A program made the position numbers and the translations under genes. DNA of 35,898 bases from a virus: the IMG/VR virus record IMGVR_UViG_3300037165_000009, positions 1 through 35,898 of that record; one strand, given 5' to 3'. A model generated the notes under the pieces. The model had not been told where the DNA came from and did not search any database. It saw only the letters and a list, made by a program, of their open reading frames with translations. Shown here piece by piece: positions 1 through 4,929 of this stretch; within the stretch, counting starts at the first letter, position 1, and each line of letters opens with the position of its first letter.

Positions 1-25
1 ACGAGTGTAGTGACAATAAAATGCG

Positions 26-65
26 GCCCGCCTAGTGTCCTAAACTTTGTAGACACTAGGCGGGC
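26..65 (-). terminator. Strong stem-loop ending the leftward gene pair (terminator or RNA-processing hairpin)
   Basis: Bases 26-39 and 52-65 form a perfect 14-bp GC-rich stem around a 12-nt loop. It starts about 18 bases past the stop of the leftward gene at 84-599. Reading leftward, the stem is followed by CGCATTTTATTG, a modest U-rich run displaced by four bases; reading rightward it is followed by CTTTGTC. It may be an intrinsic terminator, or a third member of the family of intergenic stem-loops at 626-669 and 840-878. Confidence 0.6.
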
Positions 66-83
66 TTTGTCGCTTGGTGCGAG

Positions 84-599
84 TTACTGCAGGGTAGCAG
101 CCACTGCGTCGCGGTAGCTGCGGACCATCTTCGCGGCGACCAGCCGCGCGGACGGTTCCACCTTGGGTGTGCCGTCCTCGTTCAGCTCCGTGTTGTTGGC
201 TTTGGCTTCCAGTTGCTTTATCAACTGGTCCACGGTGAACGTGCGTGGCTTCGCTTCCTTGGTAAAGCTGCCATAGTCCGTGACAATGGCGTCGTCGATC
301 AGGAAGTGTGCCGGGACACGGTCCTTGGCCAGCTTGAGTGTCGTCTCGGAAGTGTCCTTGTCCTTGCCGAACGTCAGCTTGTTGCTCGACATGGCCGTGT
401 ACCAGACTTTGAGAGCTTCCACACGCTGGCCATTCGGCAGTGCCTGCACGAGCTGCAGTGCGCCGCGCACGTCGCCCGTGTCGCGGATGTGCACGAGTGT
501 TGACACGGCAACCAGATGGATTCGCGTCTGCAAATCCTTCGCGCTGCCGCGAATTTCGGTGATCGCCTTGCTGCACTCTTCGATTGAAAGAAATTTCAT
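84..599 (-). CDS. Conserved-looking phage early protein of unknown function (171 aa)
   Basis: I do not recognise a function. The ATG at 599 is chosen over an upstream in-frame ATG at 665 because the bases before it contain a good ribosome site, AACGGAG, about 9 bases upstream, and because the longer start would lie inside a stem-loop. The protein starts MKFLSIEECSK and is soluble and mostly helical, with segments such as DTGDVRGALQLVQALP and GQRVEALKVWYTAMSSNKL, a pattern I associate with unnamed proteins of podophage early regions. There is no signal peptide or membrane segment. It follows the 51-aa gene at 666-821 in the same direction with a stem-loop between them, and ends just before the 26-65 hairpin. 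Its orientation, opposite to the structural genes, suggests early expression. Confidence 0.8.
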   Translation of the reverse strand: MKFLSIEECSKAITEIRGSAKDLQTRIHLVAVSTLVHIRDTGDVRGALQLVQALPNGQRVEALKVWYTAMSSNKLTFGKDKDTSETTLKLAKDRVPAHFLIDDAIVTDYGSFTKEAKPRTFTVDQLIKQLEAKANNTELNEDGTPKVEPSARLVAAKMVRSYRDAVAATLQ

Positions 600-625
600 G
601 GTATAGGCTCCGTTGTGTTGGGAAA

Positions 626-669
626 GTAATTCCTGTCTGCGGCTGGTTAGAGCCGCAGTGAGCAATTAC
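626..669 (-). promoter_or_regulatory. Intergenic stem-loop 5' of the 84-599 gene
   Basis: GTAATT (626-631) pairs with AATTAC (664-669), and CTGCGGCT (637-644) pairs with AGCCGCAG (651-658), separated by a symmetrical 5/5-nt internal loop and closed by a 6-nt loop. On the leftward transcript it overlaps the stop codon of the 666-821 gene and lies just before the AACGGAG ribosome site of the next gene. There is no U-run after it, so an RNA-processing or stabilising hairpin (as at T7 RNase III sites) fits better than a terminator. That role is inference. Confidence 0.55.
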
Positions 670-821
670 CTTGTGTTGCACATGACGCGCGCAGTCTTGT
701 GATGCGTCATCACCTCCTGCCAGTTGCCACGGATATTGGACCGTGACGCGATTCGGTCGGCGCGGCCTAGGTCTTTCTTGACCGCGAAGTACCGGTTACC
801 GATTTTGACTACGATCTGCAT
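666..821 (-). CDS. Small basic protein of unknown function (51 aa)
   Basis: The ATG at 821 has GGAGA seven bases upstream, within the same AACGGAG motif used by the next gene; the longer in-frame start at 881 is rejected because it would place coding sequence across the 840-878 stem-loop. The product begins MQIVVKIGNRYFAVKK, an alternating beta-strand pattern, and continues with basic residues (R, K, H) and one cysteine near the C-terminus. No family is recognised. It is the first gene of the leftward pair and lies next to the control region, a typical place for small early host-takeover proteins, but the sequence itself shows no activity. Confidence 0.7.
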   Translation of the reverse strand: MQIVVKIGNRYFAVKKDLGRADRIASRSNIRGNWQEVMTHHKTARVMCNTR

Positions 822-839
822 TTGACATTCTCCGTTATG

Positions 840-878
840 TTGTTCCTGCAACGTCTGCGGCAGACGTTCTAGGAACAA
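840..878 (-). promoter_or_regulatory. 39-bp dyad / stem-loop 5' of the 666-821 gene
   Basis: TTGTTCCT (840-847) pairs with AGGAACAA (871-878), and AACGTCTGC (850-858) pairs with GCAGACGTT (860-868), with a 2/2 internal loop and a single central base. In leftward RNA it sits about five bases before the AACGGAG ribosome site of the 51-aa gene. It resembles the 626-669 hairpin in layout and shares the string GCCGCAGAC, followed by AACAYAACGGAG, on the leftward strand. As DNA it could also be a repressor operator. Confidence 0.65.
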
Positions 879-900
879 CACAACAAAGCCCGTTTAGCTT

Positions 901-962
901 TCTCACGTGGTCCTGTGAAGGATACCTGACCGGCACTGGCTACTCTCAGGCATGGCGTGAGA
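901..962. other. Possible three-way-junction RNA
   Basis: A 7-bp outer stem (TCTCACG at 901-907 with CGTGAGA at 956-962) encloses two smaller hairpins: TCCT/AGGA (911-914, 919-922, loop GTGA) and CCTGA/TCAGG (925-929, 946-950). The fold is possible on either strand. It lacks a T-arm and the GTTCRA motif, so it is not a tRNA. Covariation in related phages would be needed to call it a structured RNA. Confidence 0.3.
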
Positions 963-1206
963 GCACGGGCTGCGGCTAACAACAGTAACCCTGAAGCGAA
1001 CTATCCGGTTGTCGAGCGTAGCTGGAGCAATCCTATTCCTAGGCGCATTCCGGCCGGCTTAGAGCGTGGCGGCATCGCGGTACAATCAGGTGACTGGCGA
1101 ACTAGCAGGATGAACCTGTCCTAGCATTTGCGCTTGCTCCGGGCAGTGCATGCGGTAGCAGCGGCAAAGCTAGGGATAAAAAACTCATTATGTGAAATCG
1201 AAGGCC

Positions 1207-1244
1207 GGGGGGGGATGGGTAGGACGGACAGGGGGGAGGGGGGG
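1207..1244 (+). repeat. G-rich tract (G8, G3, G6, G7)
   Basis: Runs of 8, 3, 6 and 7 guanines (1207-1214, 1217-1219, 1231-1236, 1238-1244) lie on the plus strand, with the longest gap (11 bases) between the second and third. A G-quadruplex is possible but would need that long loop or a split G8 or G7 run. It is immediately followed by GCCGCGGGCC and then by the AT-rich promoter. Confidence 0.5.
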
Positions 1245-1288
1245 CCGCGGGCCGCCTCACGTGTCGCCCGCATAGTTTCTAAAATTTT

Positions 1289-1317
1289 TTGACTCATATA
1301 GACATCACCTATATATT
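1289..1317 (+). promoter_or_regulatory. Sigma70-type promoter, apparently driving a leaderless message
   Basis: TTGACT at 1289-1294 and TATATT at 1312-1317 are separated by exactly 17 bases, close to the host consensus. The usual start point, about seven bases past the -10 box, falls at 1324, which is the A of the first rightward ATG. No ribosome site fits between the -10 box and that ATG. This is the best promoter in the window and is probably the entry to the rightward arm. Confidence 0.75.
1296..1314. promoter_or_regulatory. Putative operator dyad inside the promoter
   Basis: ATATAG (1296-1301) and CTATAT (1309-1314) form a perfect 6-bp inverted repeat with a 7-bp spacer that fills the gap between the -35 and -10 boxes and covers half of the -10. 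A dimeric repressor bound here would block RNA polymerase. The site ACATCACC in it is echoed as ACGTCACC at 4526-4533, next to the ribbon-helix-helix gene. The regulator is unknown. Confidence 0.45.
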
Positions 1318-1323
1318 ATCTTC

Positions 1324-1596
1324 ATGAGCTACGTCCTATCCCGCCAAGCCCGCGACTTGCTTCTTCTCGCAGAAGCGACGTGCTTCAGATCGCCGCCACG
1401 CCAGGACATGGAGAAGTACACATACTGGGTCGTGGAACTGAAGCACCCGAAGCACTTTCCGCGCCGGCCCGATAGTCACGCGGCCATCGTTTGCAATCCA
1501 GGGAAGGTTCCAACTAGGATTCAAATCGCGAATGCGATCCATGAGGTCCAGATCAAGGACATGGATCCGAGGCAGTTCCCAGGAACTACGAGGTAG
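1324..1596 (+). CDS. Small protein of unknown function, first gene of the rightward arm (90 aa)
   Basis: The ATG at 1324 coincides with the predicted transcription start of the promoter at 1289-1317, so translation would be leaderless, as for the lambda cI message from PRM. The product is basic (many R, K, H), with a central segment YTYWVVELKHPKHF of alternating hydrophobic residues and a helix-like stretch RIQIANAIHEVQIKDMD near the C-terminus. No domain, signal peptide or membrane segment is recognised. The stop is six bases before the next ATG. If the ATG were not used, no other good start is visible before 1410, where the in-frame ATG of DMEKY lacks a clear ribosome site. Confidence 0.6.
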   Translation: MSYVLSRQARDLLLLAEATCFRSPPRQDMEKYTYWVVELKHPKHFPRRPDSHAAIVCNPGKVPTRIQIANAIHEVQIKDMDPRQFPGTTR

Positions 1597-1602
1597 AGAA
1601 CA

Positions 1603-1758
1603 ATGAGCAAGTTCAAACAGCTCCAGGCTAAACTGGAACGCAAGGGCAAATCCCCGGAACAGGCCGCGGGCATCGCGGCAAAGGTCGGTCGTGAAAAATA
1701 TGGGAAAGCAGGCATGGCGAAAAAAGCAGCAGCGGGTCGAGCCCGCGCCCGCGGTTGA
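1603..1758 (+). CDS. Small lysine/alanine-rich phage protein (51 aa)
   Basis: This gene is read from ATG at 1603, with GAGGTAGAG about seven bases upstream, to TGA at 1756-1758. The product begins MSKFKQLQAKLERKGKSPEQ and carries AAGIAAKVGREKYGKAGMAKK followed by a basic RARARG tail. The pattern 'K-x-G-K-S ... AAxIAAxxGRxKYG-x-x-GM-x-K-x-A-A-x-G' is familiar from short unnamed proteins in many phage genomes, whose role I do not know. The strong positive charge and amphipathic helix would suit nucleic-acid or membrane contact, but this is inference. Its 3' end overlaps the next gene by 68 bases in another frame. Confidence 0.7.
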   Translation: MSKFKQLQAKLERKGKSPEQAAGIAAKVGREKYGKAGMAKKAAAGRARARG

Positions 1759-2005
1759 CCTCGGACCCGTAAGTTCAATTCCACTTAAGGTCCATGACCA
1801 GCTGCCCGAGGATGTGCGGGGGGTCCTGAAGCTGGCGAACGTCGAGTGGCGGTACTCCCGCAGCAGCTTTGCGTGGCTTCTGAGGCTGCGTTCGGGTAGC
1901 TACGAGATCATAAATATGGTGGATGACTCGCAGATGCACGACCTGGAGCGCGTCCAGATGATCGTCGCGGGCATGTGGCGACAACTCCGGGCCAACATGG
2001 TATAA
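1691..2005 (+). CDS. Small protein of unknown function (104 aa, start uncertain)
   Basis: The reading frame opens at a GTG at 1691 with AAGG about eight bases upstream; an ATG at 1700 (MGKQAW) is the alternative. Both place the 5' end inside the 1603-1758 gene. The first 25 residues are basic and proline-rich, after which SSIPLKVHDQLPEDVRGVLKLANVEWRYSR is followed by a probable beta-rich and helical C-terminal part (FAWLLRLRSGSYEIINMV, MHDLERVQMIVAGMWRQL) that looks like a compact domain. No family is recognised. The stop at 2003-2005 lies directly before the hairpin that covers the ribosome site of the next gene, which suggests translational coupling. Confidence 0.6.
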   Translation: MKNMGKQAWRKKQQRVEPAPAVDLGPVSSIPLKVHDQLPEDVRGVLKLANVEWRYSRSSFAWLLRLRSGSYEIINMVDDSQMHDLERVQMIVAGMWRQLRANMV

Positions 2006-2028
2006 GGGGGCCTCCTCATTGGAGCCCC
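2006..2028 (+). promoter_or_regulatory. Hairpin covering the ribosome site of the 2032 gene
   Basis: GGGGCCTCC (2007-2015) pairs with GGAGCCCC (2021-2028) with one bulged C and a 5-nt loop. The GGAG ribosome site of the gene at 2032 lies in the 3' arm, and the stop codon of the upstream gene (2003-2005) abuts the 5' arm. A ribosome finishing the upstream gene would open the stem. Confidence 0.45.
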
Positions 2029-2031
2029 GCC

Positions 2032-2322
2032 ATGCCCGCCAAAACCCGCGTAGTCGTCTCCCGACATTGGCATCAGCCGCACGTGGAGGTCAAGCTCGTT
2101 CAGGGGGAGAACCATGCTAACCGCCTGGAGTTGTCGATCTCCCTGGAAGACTTCATCCGTGCGATCGCACATGACCTGGAACTGCGTCCAGATACTTTCA
2201 AAGAACGGGTGCTCGCGGTATTTTCCACCCCCGACGCGCTGAGCGTGGAGGACATGCTCCTGGCGAGCGCCAAGGTCCTGGAGCGGATCAAGCACCACGG
2301 GGCTGAGGCGCACAAACCGTGA
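2032..2322 (+). CDS. Small protein of unknown function (96 aa)
   Basis: The ATG at 2032 with GGAG seven bases upstream is preferred to an in-frame start at 1975 that would overlap the previous gene. The product begins MPAKTRVVVSRHWHQPHVEV, a beta-hairpin-like start with several histidines, followed by an acidic/helical part (LEDFIRAIAHDLELRPDTFKERV) and a C-terminal helix (VEDMLLASAKVLERIKHHGA). It has no signal peptide or membrane segment and no recognised family. Its last four bases overlap the GTG of the repeat protein at 2319, so the two are probably translationally coupled. Confidence 0.65.
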   Translation: MPAKTRVVVSRHWHQPHVEVKLVQGENHANRLELSISLEDFIRAIAHDLELRPDTFKERVLAVFSTPDALSVEDMLLASAKVLERIKHHGAEAHKP

Positions 2323-3746
2323 TCTCACAGCCGCAGGTTCCATCGACCCAGGTCGGGTACTACTACAACTACCTTACGGGCCAGTTCGAGGCACAGGGCG
2401 GTTCGGGTGGGGCCGCGGCGGTGCAGCTGTTCGGCTATCAGGCAAGCACCCTTGGCGTCACGCCACTGAACACAGACGCGAGTGGAAACCTGAACGTCAA
2501 CGTCCAGGCGGGCGGTGGCGGCGGTGGCGGCGGGAGCAATGCCGCGGCGGGCCAGACGGGCTCGGCGGTGCCGGTGTACGCGGACTACCTGGGGTTCAAC
2601 TCAGGGGGAAACCTGGTCGGGGTAAGCGTGGGGAACCCGCTGCCGATCACTGGCAGCATCTCGGCCACGAACCCTTCCGTGAGTTCAACGGGTGCGGCAG
2701 CGCCGGGCTCGGCCACGTACATTGGGTTCCTTAGTGGAACGAATCTGGTAGGAGCCTCCGCGGCGACTCCGCTGCCGGTGACCCTCCCGGGGTCGGTGGC
2801 AGTGACGGGAACGTTCTGGCAGGCGACCCAGCCGGTGTCGGGCACGGTGACTGTTGCCCAGCCCACAGCTGCGAATCTGAACGCGACGGTGACGGGGACG
2901 GTGGGGATCTCAGGGACGGTGCCGGTGTCGGGAACGTTCTGGCAGGCGACCCAGCCGGTGTCGGGCACGGTGACTGTTGCCCAGCCCACAGCTGCGAATT
3001 TGAACGCGACGGTGACCGGTTCCGTGGCGGTGTCGAACTTCCCCGCCTCCCAGGCAGTGACGGGCACGTTCTGGCAGGCGACCCAGCCGGTGAGTATCGC
3101 TGCGATGCCCAGCACGCCCGTGACGGGTACGTTCTGGCAGGCGACCCAGCCCGTGTCAGCCGCTAGCCTGCCGCTGCCGAGCGGGGCTGCCACCGCGGCA
3201 CTGCAGACGACGATCAACACGACCCTGGGCTCACCCATGCAGCAGACGGGTGGGTCGGTGTCGGTCACGAATTTCCCGGCGACCCAGCCGGTGTCGGGCA
3301 CGGTCAACGCCACGGTCTCAGGCACGGTGGGGATCTCAGGGACGGTGCCGGTGTCGGGAACGTTCTGGCAGGCGACCCAGCCAGTGTCGGGCACGGTGAC
3401 CGTCACGCCGAGTCCGACTGCGGCGGCGACCCCCCTGACCGTCCGGCTCTCGGATGGCACGAACTTCTATACGGGAGGTGGCGGCGGGACCAGCAGCACC
3501 GTGCAGGCGGCAGCCCCAACGACCGCGACCCAGATCGGCATGACCGATGGGAATTTGATGCAGGCGGTTCCAGGACAGTCGAACCGGGGGTTGTTCGTCG
3601 CGGATGTCCCTGCCCTGGAACTCCTGGCTGCGATTCTGGTAGAGTTGCGCACTATGAATGTCGTCCTGCACTCCACGCTGAACTCGCGGGATGACCTGGA
3701 CGCCCTTCGGAACGACCCGTCAATCCAAGTCACGCTGAATTCTTGA
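2319..3746 (+). CDS. Repetitive GTFWQATQPVSG protein, probable virion surface or tail protein (475 aa)
   Basis: It begins with GTG at 2319, overlapping the upstream TGA by four bases. An N-terminal part (MISQPQVPSTQVGYYYNYL, then a glycine-rich run) is followed from about residue 165 by five copies of a GTFWQATQPVS unit, mixed with SGTVTV, NATVTG and SVAVSNFPA units rich in T, V, S and G. The pattern predicts short beta strands in a solenoid or fibrous stalk. The C-terminal 60 residues (VADVPALELLAAILVELRTMN) look helical and may cap or trimerise it. Proteins with these repeats are common in phage genomes near alanine-rich proteins like the next gene; I infer an exposed virion component, not proven. 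The repeats are nearly identical at the DNA level, so copy number may vary. Confidence 0.75.
   Translation: MISQPQVPSTQVGYYYNYLTGQFEAQGGSGGAAAVQLFGYQASTLGVTPLNTDASGNLNVNVQAGGGGGGGGSNAAAGQTGSAVPVYADYLGFNSGGNLVGVSVGNPLPITGSISATNPSVSSTGAAAPGSATYIGFLSGTNLVGASAATPLPVTLPGSVAVTGTFWQATQPVSGTVTVAQPTAANLNATVTGTVGISGTVPVSGTFWQATQPVSGTVTVAQPTAANLNATVTGSVAVSNFPASQAVTGTFWQATQPVSIAAMPSTPVTGTFWQATQPVSAASLPLPSGAATAALQTTINTTLGSPMQQTGGSVSVTNFPATQPVSGTVNATVSGTVGISGTVPVSGTFWQATQPVSGTVTVTPSPTAAATPLTVRLSDGTNFYTGGGGGTSSTVQAAAPTTATQIGMTDGNLMQAVPGQSNRGLFVADVPALELLAAILVELRTMNVVLHSTLNSRDDLDALRNDPSIQVTLNS
2808..3400 (+). repeat. Long direct repeats inside the GTFWQATQPVSG gene
   Basis: An 86-bp unit at 2808-2893 recurs at 2931-3016 with one difference visible by eye. 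A 77-bp unit at 2898-2974 recurs at 3324-3400, also with one difference. Shorter copies of the core ACGTTCTGGCAGGCGACCCA occur at 3067 and 3129. Such near-identity points to recent duplication or gene conversion and to a locus prone to recombination and assembly error. Confidence 0.85.
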
Positions 3747-3756
3747 GGATCACCCC

Positions 3757-4446
3757 ATGCCCATCGCACAAGGTCAAGTAGGCCCCCAGTCCAACGCGGA
3801 CGGCGCATCGCCCATCCAGGGGTTTCGACAGGGCAAGCAGGGTGATCTGATGGTCAGTGAGCTGCATGGCCGCTTCTACGAAGGTGCCTACCGCGGTGCC
3901 CGCTACCGGGCGGGGCTCGCGGCGCTGACCGCGATCACTGCCGCGACGTTCACGGTCGCGACGCTGGGTGCGACGGCTACCCCGATTCTAGGGTTGTACA
4001 ACCCTCCGACCTCGGGCGTGAACGCAGTGCTGGAGCAGGCGTCCTTGAACGCGGCGATTACGGCGGCGACGAATACGGGTGTCGGCGGGCTATTCTGGGC
4101 GGTCTCGTCCAATAACCCGGCCGTGAGCACGGGGTCGGCTCCCTGGAACATGAAGACGCTGCTGCAGGCGGGTTCAGCGGTGAAGAACGTCTCCGGCGTC
4201 GCCCTCACCGGTCTGACCAACAACCTCGTGGTGGCCTTCGGATCCGCGCTGATCACCGGCCCGAACTCGAACTACTCGTTCGTGGGTACCGCGGCCTCGG
4301 AAGTCCCCAGCGCCACCCAGGCGATCGAGAACTTCGACGGCGGCCTGATCATCCCACCCGGTAGCGTCCTTGCCCTCCTGGCTGCCACCACGCCCGTCGC
4401 GGTAAGTGCCTGCGGATTCCTGTCCTGGGAAGAAGTGGGGGTCTAA
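3757..4446 (+). CDS. Alanine/threonine-rich probable virion protein (229 aa)
   Basis: The ATG at 3757 is preceded by GAGGATCACCCC, giving a GAGG ribosome site, ten bases after the repeat gene stops. After a polar N-terminus (MPIAQGQVGPQSNADGA) and the motif SELHGRFYEGAYRGARYRAG, the protein is a run of small residues forming a probable beta sandwich (TLGATATPILGLYNPPTSGVN, NLVVAFGSALITGPNSNYS). It ends in FDGGLIIPPGSVLALLAATTPVAV and SWEEVGV, a signature I know from unnamed phage proteins usually encoded beside GTFWQATQPVSG repeat proteins. There is no signal peptide. I infer a virion decoration or tail component. A terminator follows 27 bases after the stop. Confidence 0.7.
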   Translation: MPIAQGQVGPQSNADGASPIQGFRQGKQGDLMVSELHGRFYEGAYRGARYRAGLAALTAITAATFTVATLGATATPILGLYNPPTSGVNAVLEQASLNAAITAATNTGVGGLFWAVSSNNPAVSTGSAPWNMKTLLQAGSAVKNVSGVALTGLTNNLVVAFGSALITGPNSNYSFVGTAASEVPSATQAIENFDGGLIIPPGSVLALLAATTPVAVSACGFLSWEEVGV

Positions 4447-4473
4447 GTGGAAGTGCTCACGTCGTGAGCCTGG

Positions 4474-4506
4474 AGCCCCCGCCTGAAAACGGGGGCTTTT
4501 CTTTTT
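4474..4506 (+). terminator. Rho-independent terminator
   Basis: AGCCCCCG (4474-4481) pairs perfectly with CGGGGGCT (4490-4497), with an 8-nt loop CCTGAAAA and a following TTTTCTTTTT. It closes the 1324-4446 gene group. Confidence 0.9.
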
Positions 4507-4528
4507 GGGGGCATCGTGTATATTCACG
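4497..4528 (+). promoter_or_regulatory. Weak promoter/operator candidate upstream of the ribbon-helix-helix gene
   Basis: A TATATT at 4519-4524 matches the -10 box of the 1289 promoter, but only a poor -35 (TTTTCT at 4497-4502, 16-bp spacing) is present, overlapping the terminator U-run. TATATT is flanked by CGTG and CACG (4515-4528), an inverted repeat. The adjacent ACGTCACC resembles ACATCACC in the 1296-1314 dyad. Autoregulation by the downstream DNA-binding protein is possible. Confidence 0.3.
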
Positions 4529-4552
4529 TCACCATACTGTCTAGCTAAAAAC

Positions 4553-4750
4553 ATGACAAGAACGACGGCAGGCAATTCCAAGATCAACATCTACTTCAAC
4601 GATGGGGTGCTGAAAGCCCTGAAGGTGATGGCGCGTGCGAAAGGCACGACCTACTCGGAGCTGATCCGGGAAGCCAGTCGGCAGTTTGTCCTGAAGAACG
4701 CAGCTGAGATGGTGGGGGCCGCTGAGTCGATCAAGAAGGTGGCGAAATGA
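4553..4750 (+). CDS. Ribbon-helix-helix DNA-binding protein (65 aa)
   Basis: The ATG at 4553 is preferred to an in-frame TTG at 4505 that would start in the terminator. No good ribosome site precedes it, and the leader may be short. The fold is read from the sequence: a strand SKINIYF (residues 9-15), helix 1 DGVLKALKVMARAKG (17-31), the turn TTY, and helix 2 SELIREASRQFVLKNA (35-50). This is the usual order and length of the Arc/MetJ/CopG ribbon-helix-helix family, which bind DNA as dimers through the paired strand. It is the first gene after a terminator and possible weak promoter and overlaps the next by four bases. A repressor role, perhaps on its own promoter or the one at 1289, is inferred. 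Confidence 0.75.
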   Translation: MTRTTAGNSKINIYFNDGVLKALKVMARAKGTTYSELIREASRQFVLKNAAEMVGAAESIKKVAK

Positions 4751-4929
4751 CTGACCCGATTCTCCCTGAAACCATTGTGCAGCTCGACCAGTTCCGGCCC
4801 AAGAAGCCCGATCTGGTCTGGGAGTGCAACTGCGGCGGGCAGCGGTTTTATCTGAACATGGACAAAAGCTGTACCTGCGTGGCTTGCGGCACCGTGCGCA
4901 CCTCGCTGATCTGGGGGATGTGCGACTAA
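4747..4929 (+). CDS. Small cysteine-rich, zinc-ribbon-like protein (60 aa)
   Basis: The start ATGA overlaps the stop of the ribbon-helix-helix gene by four bases. The protein has six cysteines: C27 and C29 in the motif ECNCGGQRFY, C42, C44 and C47 in SCTCVACGTV, and C59. The C27-x-C29 ... C44-x-x-C47 pairs, set on two predicted beta hairpins, resemble a zinc ribbon or rubredoxin-like knuckle. Zinc binding is inferred from this layout only. The last base of its stop codon is the first base of the next ATG (4929). Co-translation with the upstream DNA-binding protein suggests a shared process, though direct partnership is not shown. Confidence 0.7.
   Translation: MTDPILPETIVQLDQFRPKKPDLVWECNCGGQRFYLNMDKSCTCVACGTVRTSLIWGMCD

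Larger units (their letters stand above)
822..1323. other. Noncoding divergent control region
   Basis: This 500-bp gap separates the leftward and rightward arms and has no convincing gene. Seen in it: the 39-bp dyad at 840-878; a possible three-way-junction RNA at 901-962; short AT-rich patches (for example around 1180-1200); a G-rich tract at 1207-1244; and a promoter with an overlapping dyad at 1289-1317. No leftward sigma70 promoter with both hexamers could be identified. Its position and mix of AT-rich and G-rich blocks would suit a transcription switch, a replication origin or a genome end, but the sequence alone does not decide. Confidence 0.6.

Noticed and set aside
901-962. tRNA-like cloverleaf in the control region
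   Set aside because: Has a 7-bp outer stem and two arms but no T-arm, no GTTCRA box and no plausible anticodon loop; kept only as a possible structured RNA.
2808-3400. CRISPR array in the repeat gene
   Set aside because: Repeats are in frame within one coding region, spacers are not unique and repeat units vary in length; they encode GTFWQATQPVS units.
4505-4552. Upstream TTG start for the ribbon-helix-helix gene
   Set aside because: It would begin within the terminator U-run and add a 16-residue leader with no family fit; ATG 4553 matches the fold boundary.
4553-4929. Anti-CRISPR/Aca-type pair
   Set aside because: Known Aca proteins are mostly helix-turn-helix and follow the acr gene; order and fold differ and there is no recognised anti-CRISPR, so it is kept only as a regulator pair.
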